From the NCBI GenBank assembly GCA_037976565.1, contig CP137680.1, positions 16,488,374 through 16,552,373 of the forward strand: a stretch of DNA of 64,000 bases. The letters run 5' to 3'. Below are positions 43,171-53,720 of the stretch, piece by piece. The position numbers were made by a program, and so were the translations under genes. Positions within the stretch are counted from its first letter, which is position 1, and each line of letters opens with the position of its first letter. The notes under the pieces are model-generated. The model searched no databases and had not been told where the DNA came from. It saw only the letters and a list, made by a program, of their open reading frames with translations. Source of the DNA: Mesocentrotus franciscanus. Taxonomy: Eukaryota; Echinodermata; Echinoidea; Camarodonta; Strongylocentrotidae.

Positions 43171-44930
43171 CTGCAGATTTTTTTTTTTTAATTAAAAAAT
43201 GATCAGTTTTTATCTGTTTAGAACTTACTGAAATGGAACAGATCTGAAGTGGTAAAACCACCGACCTTTTTATACAATGTCATGAAACACACTAACATCA
43301 CAATTTAATTTGAAATGATAATGTTCAAGAGCTCGACCAAAACAAAGTGACATGGCATCCTACAATAAAGTTATTGTATGAAAAAGGGTATCTTTCTTTT
43401 ATGAGATCTTTTCTCCTTCCCGCCCCTGTTTTTTCTCCAAATGACCAATAATGAGGGATTACTAAAGTAAACCTTGGCATTTCTTTCTATTTTTCCAGTT
43501 TTCAAAGTTCAATCTTTAGAAGCAAGTTAAGCAGTGCTTGAACATGCATCATTGATTTTAATAAATGAAAACTAGAATGCTCTAAAGATAAGGTAGAGTT
43601 CTGGAAAAGGTGGAAAAAATAATTTGTGAGCTTTTTTTCTTCATTCTTTTTATGCTAGTGTGGAAGATTATCATAGAAAATGTGTCCCTGAAAAAGGTTA
43701 GCTCTCAAAAGGCCCTAGCTCACATTCAAAATATGACAAGTAAGTAACGGCTAAAGGTTGTGGACCATGCACCCTTAAACATGACATGTTTGTGTTGTCC
43801 CATATACACATTTCTGTGTGCAGTGCATCCCATAGCAAAGAAATGTGCCTGCTGCATACTCCTGCGGCAGACTTGCCGCAGACAGTCATTATTTTCACAT
43901 GCAAATTAGTTTTGCCGCAGACTTGCCGCAACCTTGCCGCATACTCTTCATAATTAATATTCATAGAAAAGGCTATATGACAAAGAGTCTGTGACAGATC
44001 TGCCGCAGACTCTTTATCATGAATATTCATATCCCATACAGACCTGCTGCATACTTTCCGCAAACCTGCTGCATACTTGCCGCATACTATTTCATATCCA
44101 CCCCAGTCTGCGGCAAGGTTTCAACATGCAAGTACGTGTCAATTAAGTATGCAGCCTTGCAGGAAGGCTGCTGGAGAGCCATTGCATCATACATTCTAGA
44201 TCTAGCACCTTAAAGTATATAGAAACAGAACAGGGAAAATTGCTTCAAAAATTCTGCAAATGTGGGTTTAACACAATGGAGAAGTAGAGGTAGAGGTAGA
44301 AATACAATAACTGCATACACATAGTCTAGAGTAGAGTCACAGATCCATATGCTACGTGCACACATTACGTTACAAGAGTTACAACAAAATAGTGAGTTAA
44401 TTAGTGGGGCTGAAGATAAGATTCTGACCACATGGCACTGGAAAAAAAGTTTGAAACAGTCCGTTAATTCCTCAGTTTACTCACTATGTAACAAATTCCT
44501 CTCATGGTACCAGTAAGAACTTGAAGCAAATTACATATTGTTTGGTTTGACAGAAGCTAAAAAGACAAATAACAGCTAGTACGTGCCTAACATGGGAATT
44601 GACAAGATCACGCTGGGCGCAGCCTGCATGCAGTCTGATCATGGTACTTGGTTGGTTGCATGGTCCTTTATAATGAAGATCCAAAACGTCACAGTATACA
44701 CCACGACTTATGTGCTACAAGATCCACCTTTTCCAATTGCTTCCACGCATTTTCTTTCACAATGCACTCACATGATCAGACTCAACTTTATCTTTAAAAG
44801 CAATAAGAAACAATAATGAATACATGCAGGAAAAGGTTAAGGTAATGAAGATTGTGGGCGTCCATGTCCAGGTCGATAACACGCTCAAAAAGGCTAACTA
44901 AAGAATGTTCATCCTTCCTACCCTACTTAC
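43171..44930 (-). other. Intron 1 of ADD copy B
   Basis: Aligns with copy A intron 1 at both ends. It is enlarged by the TGCCGCA repeat at 43850-44165 and by unrelated sequence to about 44680. Confidence 0.7.
43850..44165. repeat. TGCCGCA-type degenerate repeat
   Basis: Ten or more copies of TTGCCGCAGACT / CTGCTGCATACT variants at irregular spacing, on both strands near the ends (CTGCGGCAGACTTGCCGCAG and AGTCTGCGGCAAGG). Absent from copy A intron 1, so it was inserted after the A/B split or lost from A. Confidence 0.65.
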
Positions 44931-45159
44931 AGAGCTCTCTGCTGTCCTTTCTCCTTTTCTGCATTTCCAGACACTGGAGTAACAATGCTTTGTACTGAGC
45001 ATGTACGAATGGGTGTTGTCCTCTCTGGCTTCTGTCCCTCCCCATGTAAACTAGAGAGATGTCTTTTTAAGTCATGTGGGCGCTTGCATCTGTAGGAGCA
45101 CTGGGTGCATTTATATTCTTTTCTACTTGCTTTGGGCATGATGTAAGAGTCAGATATTC
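44931..45159 (-). CDS. ATRX-ADD-like protein B, exon 1 seen (C2H2 finger)
   Basis: The ATG is at 45137-45139. It encodes MPKASRKEYKCTQCSYRCKR, PHDLKRHLSSLH and a basic stretch ending EKEKGQQRA. C11, C14, H27 and H32 form a C2H2 finger like that of copy A, although the residues between the ligands differ at about half the positions. The donor is GTAAGT from 44930. The exon ends CT, and the G of exon 2 completes a Leu codon. As in copy A, the codons before the ATG read ISDSYI, so an upstream coding exon is possible. Confidence 0.75.
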
Positions 45160-45709
45160 CTACATGAGGGAGAAAAAGAAGAACAATGGAAAGCAGAATC
45201 TTTATGTGGAAATGAGGTATGCAAAGTCAGCAATAAATCAACTCAGTTCAATACGGTGGATTCACAATCCACAGCGCCATTATGGAAAAAAATCGACAAA
45301 AATATCACCTGGGGCAGTTTTATACCCTAGGAGATAAGGGGATTTAATAATTTTTAGTTGTGGAAGGTTTGAGATAATTCCAAAAATATCATATTAACCC
45401 TACTATCAACGTTTTGGTATTTTTGGCCACTTTTTGGCAAAAATTTACCATTATCATTATAGTCACTTGCATTTGGTCAGGGGTAATTTTTCCAATCATT
45501 ATAGTCAGCAAAGGAGATTTGATGGGCCTATTCTATGTAAAAATGTGTCCTGATGCTAGGAAAAAGTTTTCAAATTGACGCCCATCAACAACAATCAATA
45601 TACAGGAGGCTTGCGGTTACACCATGTGAGAGAGAGGGGGGAGGAGGATAGTACCCCCATGTCCGCAACCTGGTGACTTAAGCTCACGCACACCAGCTAT
45701 TCTCCACTC

Positions 45710-45742
45710 CTGACGACGGATAGTCAACCTGTTTGAAACGTC
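45710..45742 (+). ncRNA. Possible degenerate hammerhead motif
   Basis: CTGACGA (45710-45716) is followed 18 nt later by GAAACGTC (45735-45742). CUGANGA plus GAAA is the hammerhead core, known from Penelope-like element termini, but the stem II expected between them is poor, so it is probably inactive. Confidence 0.3.
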
Positions 45743-46830
45743 GAGCCACTCCTACCATCCATCCTCCCCAATCAGCGCTATATAGTTCTCCTTAGATCTA
45801 TAGACTACACCAACCGGCACCAAGGACACCGTTATCAACCTCAGCAACCATCCACTCACGGAAACCGAACACAAAGTCCTATTATTAGGTCTCAACTTCG
45901 CCGTGTCACCCAAGAAGATCCCGTTCTCAGAAGTCATCCAACAAGTAGAACCCAAACTGAGATTCCTGAGCCGAACTACCAAGCCCACACGCGTAGTTCC
46001 CCCACATCCACAACCCGGTGACTTAAGCTCACGCACGCCATCAACAAATACCCAAGACATATAAGATCAATTACAGGATTCCAGCCAGCAAGCCCCCAGC
46101 CAATACCAGCCCTGAAGAGAACCAACCTGCAGCTACACCACCGAAACAAACTGTTGTTCTACCCTATAACGGTCAAGCCTCTCACAAGATTCAACTCATC
46201 CTTCAAGCAGCAGACATCCAAGTTCGGCACAGTTCCTCCAACAAACTCCAATCGATACTCCACTCCCACAAAGACAGGCATCCAAACCACAAGAAAGCGG
46301 GAGTCTTCAAGATACCATGCGAATGTGGAAAAGTCTACATTGGTGAAACTGGGAGAAATCTGGAAACTAGACTCAAGGAGCACAAAACCAGCAACAGACT
46401 TAGCGATTGGGACAAGTCCGCCATCGTCAAGCACGCCCAACAACACGAACACACAATCGAATGGGACAACAGTCATCTCATCTCCATAATGAAGCACTGG
46501 CACACACGCTGAATCCGAAAAGCCATCAAAATTCACCGCCACAACACCGTGCCCCAAGACTCAGGATTATACATTAACGACATATGGAAACCCCTCAACA
46601 AGTACCAGGTCACGCCTCCACCACCGCCTACACTGCCGCAACAGGCACCCGTACATCAACCACCACCACCCGCCCAACCCACAAAACAGCCGCCAGCCCC
46701 ACAGCTACAATGCAGAGCAGACGACAGCAGACTACAACGCCGCCTACGTCTGGGAAACAAACAGCGTCTCGCCGACACCACAACGCCACCTACGTCGGGG
46801 ACACACACAGCATAGTTCTCTATAGTTCGC

Positions 46831-46930
46831 TATAGTTCTCCTCAGAACTATAAGCTAAGAAAGATAACCAACAGTCCTTTTCAGGACTACACACCCTCAA
46901 GAAAGAATACCGAGAGTCCTTTTCAGGACT
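46831..46930 (+). promoter_or_regulatory. Three histone-type stem-loops with purine motifs
   Basis: Three hairpins about 40 bp apart near the 3' end of the Penelope-like element. The first is TATAGTTCT/AGAACTATA with loop CCTC (46831-46852). The second and third are AGTCCT/AGGACT with loop TTTC (46873-46888 and 46915-46930). The latter fit the histone mRNA 3' stem-loop consensus (6-bp stem, 4-nt loop, U-rich loop side) except for one compensated end pair. AAGAAAGA follows the first (46857-46864) and CAAGAAAGA follows the second (46898-46906); CAAGAAAGA is the histone downstream element known from sea urchin histone genes. No histone coding sequence is nearby. Confidence 0.6.
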
Positions 46931-46983
46931 TCCCAATCCTCCCCTCTCTCTCACATGGTGCAACCGCAAGCCTCCTGTATATC

Positions 46984-47180
46984 TACATCACCATGCAAGC
47001 CGATACTGAAAAGCAGCATCTAACAACAATCTAGTCATTTTTGTCAATTTTGACATCCGAATTCAATATACCATAAAAATGTGCATGATATCAAGACAAT
47101 AATCGTACAAATTATCACACCGTTCAGACCACATTGACCATTTCGATCGGTGGCTTGCGTTTTGTTGCCCTGCGAGCATC
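46984..47180. repeat. Upstream flank shared with ADD copy A, distal part
   Basis: About 47080-47170 resembles about 22700-22790 (ATATCAAGAC.A, AATTATCACAC, CATTTCGAT.GGTGGCT), so the A/B duplication reaches at least this far upstream. Confidence 0.6.
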
Positions 47181-47189
47181 TACCTCTTG

Positions 47190-48170
47190 TTGGGACACTG
47201 GGGTCATAGTACCATAGACATGTTCCTTCTGAGATGTCTGATTTTAAAAGTTGAAAACATTCTTCATGGTCCTCCTGCCAGGTAGAAGAAACATCCTTCT
47301 CCAGAAGATCTCGTAGTATTAGCTGGAGATGTATGGTGATAAATAGGTCATCATCCCAAACACTCGCTAGAGATCATCCTTGTGCTGTGGTGTAAGCATT
47401 TCTCTGACATCCTCCAATTTGCTAGGATCTGGTTGTATGTCTTTGTATGTGTACAGTGAGCCAAAGAAGTTGATGCTTCATGGCTTGATCAAACACTTTG
47501 TACTGTTGAACACCAGACCTTCTTTCCGTGCAACTCCCATTAGTCTCCAGAGATTATCATGATGCTCATGTTCAGTTCTGCCAAATACAGCTACATCATC
47601 AGCTATACCGACGCAGCCAGGCACCTGTGCAAGAATTGTGTCCATCCTTTGTTGAAAGATAGTCTTGACTCACCGAAAGTCCAAATGGTAGTCTGAGAAA
47701 GTAATACCTTCCAAAGGGCAATCTGAATGTAGTAAGCTCATGTGACTCTTCGTCAAGGTGGACTGACCAGTATCCTGCCTTTGCGTCCAATTTCGAGAAG
47801 TACTTGGCTGAGAGGATGCAGGATTGAGCTCCTATAGTTGGGATCTTATGAGGGCATCTCTTTAGGTTTTGATTGAGCCTTTTGGGGTCCAGGCAGACTC
47901 ACAATGACCCATCCTTTTTCAAGGCTGTGGTGAGAGAACCGCACCAATCTTTGTGATGAGTAAATTTCCCAATGATGCTGTTCTTTCCATCTGATCCAGC
48001 TCTTTCTTGAGCTTGTCCTCCAAGTGGATGCTGCATTTACGAGACAGATGAATTGATGGAGTTGCATCCTCCTTTAAGTGCAACGTTGCTTTGCACATGG
48101 AGTTCCCAATCTGACCGAACTGGTCGGGGTCCAGGCCCATCTGTTGTTCTGTGTGAATCATAACAACTCC
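47190..48170 (-). pseudogene. Gypsy-type reverse transcriptase fragment
   Basis: The minus strand reads MGLDPDQFGQIGNSMCKATL, HLKEDATPSIHLSRKCSIHL, EDKLKKELDQME and later DAKAGYWSVHLDEESHELTT, FRLPFGRYYFLRLPFGLSVS. These are the N-terminal and palm blocks of a Ty3/gypsy reverse transcriptase. Frames shift several times (for example near 47640 and 47850-47920), so it is dead. Confidence 0.82.
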
Positions 48171-48176
48171 TAGCTC

Positions 48177-48979
48177 CTAGCTTGGTGGAAGTAGGAAGTC
48201 CGACAATGACTGGTCCTTGGATGTCTGCAAGTCGTCTTGGATTCTTTTCTGTCCTCGTTTCTCCATTCGCATGCTCATCTGTATCCCTATCAGGCTTGCG
48301 AACTTCGCCTGGAGTGTCTCGTTTACCATCTTCTGGGGCACTTCCAACACGGAAAGCTGTGGTGTTATCTTCTGTTCTCTTCTGAAGCCTGTCGGGCATG
48401 CCATTTGTTTAAAGCGAATGCAGTGGACAACCTTCAGCTTTGATTTGGGGGGTTCCTGAATCAAATATGTCACATCGCTCAGCTAGGACATCAACGACAA
48501 AAAACGGTCCAGTCCAACTCCTCTGAAAATAACTTTTGTATCTTGGTGTAGAGCCACACTGCATGATCATCTCTTGATTTGTGACCTTCACCCGCCTTGT
48601 GTGTGTCGTAGGCATGCTTAATTGCTCAGTGAACTCAGGGTAGCTTGACTGCATGAGAGGTTCCATGCAGAGCACCAAAGTTCAACATTAATCTGCAACT
48701 GAGTCCAGTTGGCAGTAGCAACGACGTTGAATTTTTTCATTGTGCGCAAGATACCATATGACCTGCGGCCTTTGATTCATGGCATTCTGCAAAAACCTTT
48801 GTTAGAATCTTACGATCTTTGCGAATGGATGAATGAACGTCGTCACTAAATTTTTTGTTGACTTTATATCTGCCACACAGATATTCCCCCTGCGCATCAT
48901 TAATTTCGAGGGGTTCGTCTTGTTCTGTGCCGATTGAAATAGCAATAGTTTTGTAGTTTTTGATTATTATAATCCGCAT
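48177..48979 (-). pseudogene. Gypsy-type integrase fragment, out of normal order
   Basis: The minus strand gives KVFAECHESKAAGHM, resembling the H-H side of an integrase zinc-binding domain, then SWTGPFFVVDVL and, in another frame, TYLIQEPPKSKLKVVHCIR, the C-terminal part of a gypsy integrase, followed by a tail with KFASLIGIQMSMRMEKRG. On the coding strand it precedes the reverse transcriptase at 47190-48170, the reverse of the normal RT then integrase order, so at least two partial copies are joined here. Confidence 0.65.
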
Positions 48980-50100
48980 ACTAAGAATCTTGCAATCTGA
49001 TTGGTCTAAACGAGGTCACATGATCAATGATAGATTTACCATCACTTCATGGCCGTGAGCTAGGGTAGGGGTGTGATAGTACTTTTGTACAGTACTTTGG
49101 TATAGTATTTTTTTGCTGCTGCCCCACTTGCCCATTGAATAAGCATAGCAAAGTAGGTTACGCGAAGTATCAGCGAAATGTCAGCAATCGATAGAAACAC
49201 TACCGATATCTGCTGAAGCTATTATGAAAAACATTGTGTAGCATTATTGTAGAGGAATAAAAGGCCTTTGTAATGGTAGTGTTTTATAGTGTATGAAGCT
49301 ATTTATTTTAATTATCAGCAATACATTTTGAATTTTTTGATTAAAAAAAGGGAAGAATAATTTATCCTCATATATGTTTTGCTTACACAAGCCTAAAAGG
49401 CTGTTTATTTTCTAAATTAGTCCATTGAAAAGTCTTATGCTTAGGCTTTCATTACATACCAAAAAACATGTATTCAAGAGGGCAGGAAGTTTGTAAAAAT
49501 TAAGGGGTTGGAAAGGGGCTTTCATTAGACAGAAAATCTGAGTGTGCCACTAGCCATGTTCAGACGTGGCTTCCTAGTCGGCATAAGTTTTTCCCTGCAG
49601 CAATAAATATTCCATAAATATTTGACTTACAAAATTAGTTGTCCATACGCTCTTACTTGGACTAACTTGCCACGATTAAGTTATCACTGCATGGTTACCA
49701 ATGGTACCAAATGATTGGATGATCCTTTATCAATACAGTATATATTATAGGGGTACACCGGGTTAAAGAAATGGATTTAAAATATCTCCTGACCAGACGT
49801 TATGAGCATTTCAATAAGATGTAATATACGCCTGTAGGTTGTATGTACATGTATTGTAGATGCATTTTTTCCACACACACACACACACAAACAAAAAAAA
49901 TGCTTTAGGTAAAGCCTTCCTTGCTCCAGAATTATCAAAGGCTTCAGAATTAGCATAGGCAGCTGTATGAATTCACACCTCCAATTTGTCATTTAGCCAT
50001 GTTCAGACAGGGCTGTCCTAGTCGGCGTAATCCGGCCGATTTTTTTGGACATAAAAATTATAACTGTCTGCAAATTTAGATCACGGACGAACTATGATCA
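48980..50100. other. No gene seen
   Basis: AT-rich, with a CA microsatellite at about 49873-49890 and a short poly-A run after it. TAGCCATGTTCAGAC.GG.. occurs twice (49551 and 49994), perhaps the edges of a small repeat. Confidence 0.4.
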
Positions 50101-50110
50101 CACCACCATT

Positions 50111-50576
50111 AGGCCTTTAAAAAAAAAATGTTGTATTGCCCTTTGCGACCGACCCAAACATCTGAAAATCTACGGTCGGCTAAAAAAATTTTAAAAATGA
50201 ATAAAAAAGTATTTTTTTGTTTGTTTAAATGGGATATAAATGCATAAAATCATCAAAATTTATTCCCAAATTCTCACTCGTCTTCTGCCCTAGTTTCAAA
50301 ATCCTGCTAGCGTAAACATGCAAGTAGACCATGCACTGCACCAGCTAGAAACCAGCGAGATTTGGGCGTCGTTCGGTTTTTAATTTTTTGGGCGACGGTC
50401 ACTGTTTAGAGTTTTCTACGGAAAGGCTCACAACACTTTATTCATGACACATTTTGAAGGCACTAAAAAAAAAAAGACTAAAAAAAAAAAGATTAAAAAA
50501 AAGAAGATTTCCGACAGACCGACCCATGTTTTGGCACTTAAAGGGCAATACAACGTACATCTTTTTTTTAAGGCCT
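50111..50576. mobile_element. MITE with about 50-bp inverted ends
   Basis: The left end AGGCCTTTAAAAAAAAAATG plus TTGTATTGCCCTTT..CGACCGACCC is mirrored by the right end GGTCGGTC/GACCGACCCATG..AAAGGGCAATACAA and AAGGCCT at 50570-50576. The A-rich inner part creates a Lys-rich frame that is not a gene. Confidence 0.75.
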
Positions 50577-51430
50577 TATACTAGTATCGGATTCCCCATG
50601 AGTCATGAGAGTTGGTCTGATCATATATCTAAATAACATATACTAGTCTTATATAGACCTATATCCGGATCCAGGGGTGGCGATCCCAGGGGGACAGGGC
50701 CTGGGACACGCCCCCTCAATTGTTTTTTTTTGGGGGGGGGAGAATTTAAAAAAGTGCCCCCCAAAATGTATAGCAAACACTGACTAAAGACTGGAACACA
50801 CTTTTAGGCTCTAGAGGGCCCAAGAGTGTGGCATTTAGATTAATAAAATTGCAAAAAAAATCTTCTTGCTCGGGACGTCACTACAGCTACACTCCCTTGG
50901 CCTTGCATAATATTCTTCTATAATATCCTTCAAAATGTACAACTAGAAGTAAATATTGTAGAAAATCTGTATTCCGTTGGTATCACAGAAGCACAGTTTA
51001 CACTGTATACAACTATACAAGCTAGATTAAGAGTTATAGAAATAGATCAGTGCTACACTACAGATCTGTGCTAGCTTGCCTTTTAAAGGAGTCCCTTCCT
51101 GCCTCAAGTCATGGTTATAAAAATATTGTCGCCTGAGGGGAAATTTAGGTCAAGGACCGGGCCTTCATTACACGACTAATTTTCAGCATTTAATGTTTCA
51201 CTCACATTCTGAAAATTAAGTCCCTCGCATTTCGTCCCCGGTCATGAAAAGAAATCGCCGCCCCTGTCTAGGCCTAGATATATATCAAATGACCATTCAT
51301 TTCTTAGCATTGCCATTGCATTACACCATTGCTTTCATTCATTGGCACTGCAGAAATCCCATCGGGTCGTTCTCCCGGCCCTCGGCCCTCCAGCTCTGGC
51401 GTCGAATTTGTTTCACACCGCGAGATTACA
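50577..51430. other. No gene seen
   Basis: CGGATCCAGGGGTGGCGATC near 50665 resembles a DNA transposon tip, with T/G homopolymers at about 50722-50740. No exon recognised. Confidence 0.4.
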
Positions 51431-51870
51431 GACAATACAGTCTCTTTCTCAAACTCACAAAAATATGATAACATGCAGATCCGACAATAACATAACAACC
51501 AATAAAATTGTTAATATCTCTTTCAAATTCGCAAAGAAGATCATATTTACCTTTCAAATTAAGATCAACATGCAGTGACTATTAATATCAGCTATCACAT
51601 TTGGCCAGGAAATGGAAAATCTTTAATTTTCCCGATCGAGGCATGAAATTCTATGCCGATGCAGCATCCATGTTTTCTGTTTCCGGCGATTGCATGGTGC
51701 TCTATTTTGATTTGCACGGGGAAAACCCCGGTGGTTATACAGTAAATCTCCAGATCGATCGTCCCCCCTCCCGCGCGAAGCAAAGCTTTGACGTTTCATT
51801 ATATCATGAGAGAAAGAAAGACGATTCGTTGTACCGTTCTCGCGACTCTTATCCTTATCTGAATTCATTT
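51431..51870. repeat. Dispersed repeat and one 115-bp-type unit
   Basis: 51435-51670 pairs with 5970-6180. 51765-51860 is a unit of the CCTCCCGCGCGAAGC / GACGATTCGTTGTACCGTTC family. Confidence 0.65.
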
Positions 51871-53235
51871 TGCAATTCAATTGGCAATTTGGAGTACATG
51901 GAAAGTGAAACAATGGGTACCTATTGAAACCAATTGGCAATTGGTCCCCATTGCATGAAACCGAAAGGCAATTGATCCCCATTGAATGTCCCCATTGAAT
52001 CCCAATTGATACCAATTGGCAATATGGAGTACATGGAAAGTGATAAAAAAAGGGTACCTATTGAAACCAATTGGCAATTGGTCCCCATTGAAACCGGAAG
52101 GCAATTGGTCCCCATTGAAACCAAATGGCAATTATTGGTCCCCATTGAAACCAACTGGCAATTGGTAAATCGAGAACTATATCGATACTTCATAAACAAC
52201 GTTGGCAACTGTCCATCAATAGGAATGTTCTAATCTCAATTGCATTTACTCCATCACAAAGAACATTTGAAGTGAAATTAAGATTGACTTTTAAAAAGAT
52301 TGAGGCTCGTACAAACATAAACATACATGTTGTTTCTTGGTTAGTAATCATATACTCAATATATATCTATTGCTAAAACGTGCATGTAATTGTAACATGA
52401 TCAGACAAATAATCTATTGGTCAATAATTGCCGAAGGAAAATACAAATCACAAAATTGATGTGCATTGTCATAATTTGCTTAACAAATCATGATAAATGT
52501 ATTTTTCTGTGACACGTGTAGAGTATACTAATGAATATTCATGAGATACAAAGATCTGTTGGTTTCTATTGGACCATTTCTATTGCATGGTCCTATTGGT
52601 TTCTATTGGTCCTATTTGTTTCTATTGGTCCCATTGGGTTCTATTGGTCTTATTGATCATATCGGTCCTATTGGTTTCTATTGTTCTAATTGGTTTCTAT
52701 TGGTCCTATTGGTTTCTATTGGTCCAATTGGTTTCTATTGAGCATTGGTCCTATTGGTTTCTATGGGTCCTATTGGTTGAAACCAATTGAACACCAGTTA
52801 AATTTTCAATTGGTTTCAATTAGACCGATTGGCCCCATTAGACTTTAATGGGATTTCAATTGGTTTCAATTGGACCAATTGGCCCGGCCATTAGACTTGA
52901 ATGGGATTTCAATTGGTTTCAATTGGACCAATTGGCCCCATTAGACTTTAAAAAAGGATTTCAATTGGTTTCAATTGGTTTCAATTGGTCCAATTGGCCT
53001 CATTAGACTTTAAAAAAGGATTTCAATTGGTTTCAATTGGCCCCATTAGACTTTAATGGGATTTCAATTGGACCAATTGGCCCCATTAGACTTTAAAAAG
53101 GATTTCAATTGGTTTCAATTGGACCAATTGAAACCAACTGAAGTCCTATTAAAGTCCCATTGAGACCAATTAAAACCAATTGGAACCAATTGAAACCAAT
53201 TGAAATTCAATTGGTGTTCAATTGGTTTCAATTGG
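51870..53235. repeat. CAATTGG minisatellite block
   Basis: Three sub-blocks: ATTGAAACC.AATTGGCAATTGGTCCCC units (51880-52165), GGTTTCTATTGGTCCTATT units (52555-52780) and CAATTGGTTTCAATTGGACC units with GGCCCCATTAGACTTTAA spacers (52790-53235). The core CAATTG is palindromic, so the block can pair with itself. Open frames here (MGTNCQLVSIG and FYWSYWFLL repeats) are artefacts. It interrupts the 115-bp repeat family found on both sides. Confidence 0.85.
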
Positions 53236-53239
53236 ATTT

Positions 53240-53720
53240 TCGTCTTGGGATAGAAGACGTGTCGACGTTGTACCGTTCTCTACTCTTAATTAATCCTTGT
53301 CTGAATTCAGTTCTCTCCCCCTCAGGCCCGCGCGAAGCGCAGAAGCTTTGACGTTTTTATTAAAATCATTAGAGATAGAAGCTATAGACGTATCGTTGTA
53401 CCGTTCCCGTCTCTTAGTCCATGTCTGAATTCAGTTTCCCCCTCCCGCACGAAGCGCAGAAGCTTTGACGTTTTATTAAATTATTAGGGAAAGCTAGAAG
53501 ACGATTTGTTGTACCGCCTTCTCGACTCTTAATCCTTGTCTGAATTCATGCAGTTCCCCCTCCTCCCGCGCGCCGCGCGAAGCGCAGAAGCTTCAACGTA
53601 CGTTTCATTAGATTATTAGAGAAAGAAGACGATACGGTTGTACCGTTCTCGACTCCTTGTCTGAAATCAATTTCCCTTCTCCCGCGCGAAGCGCAGAAGC
53701 TTTGACGTTCAATCAATCAA
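53240..53720. repeat. 115-bp-type tandem repeat
   Basis: About four to five units of roughly 105-120 bp with TGTACCGTTCTCGACTCTTA, CTTGTCTGAATTCAGTT and CGCGCGAAGCGCAGAAGCTT, then GACGTTT.ATTAAATTATTAG. Relatives lie at 24010-24250 and 51765-51860. Confidence 0.8.

Larger units (their letters stand above)
45598..46983 (+). mobile_element. Penelope-like element, internally deleted, GIY-YIG type
   Basis: Flanked by inverted repeats of about 46 bp (45598-45645 and 46936-46983) sharing ATACAGGAGGCTTGCGGTT and CACCATGTGAGAGAGAGGGG. Plus-strand frames give LPYNGQASHKIQLILQAA and NKLQSILHSHKDRHPN (end of a Penelope reverse transcriptase), then GVFKIPCECGKVYIGETGR, ETRLKEHK, KSAIVKHA and, past an in-frame TGA near 46511, GLYINDIWKPLNK. 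This is a GIY-YIG endonuclease of the Penelope class. The RT core is missing. It is inserted in DNA upstream of copy B at CAACAACAAT, an uninterrupted site in copy A (about 22554). Confidence 0.82.

Noticed and set aside
46159..46557. 132-codon minus-strand frame
   Set aside because: Antisense to the GIY-YIG coding region of the Penelope-like element, where the protein signature is on the plus strand.
46831..46930. A histone gene ending at the stem-loops
   Set aside because: No histone-like coding sequence is seen upstream on the plus strand. The preceding frame is the Penelope-like element's endonuclease and a Pro/Thr-rich stretch.
50454..50636. Lys/Arg-rich 60-codon frame
   Set aside because: Caused by AAAAAG runs inside a MITE.
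51877..52208. Minus-strand frames with repeated MGTNCQLVSIG
   Set aside because: They are read-outs of the CAATTGG minisatellite. All three frames give similar repetitive peptides.
52541..52790. Frame of repeated IGFYWSYWFLLV resembling a membrane protein
   Set aside because: A translation of GGTTTCTATTGGTCCTATT units, with no start context or flanking exon.
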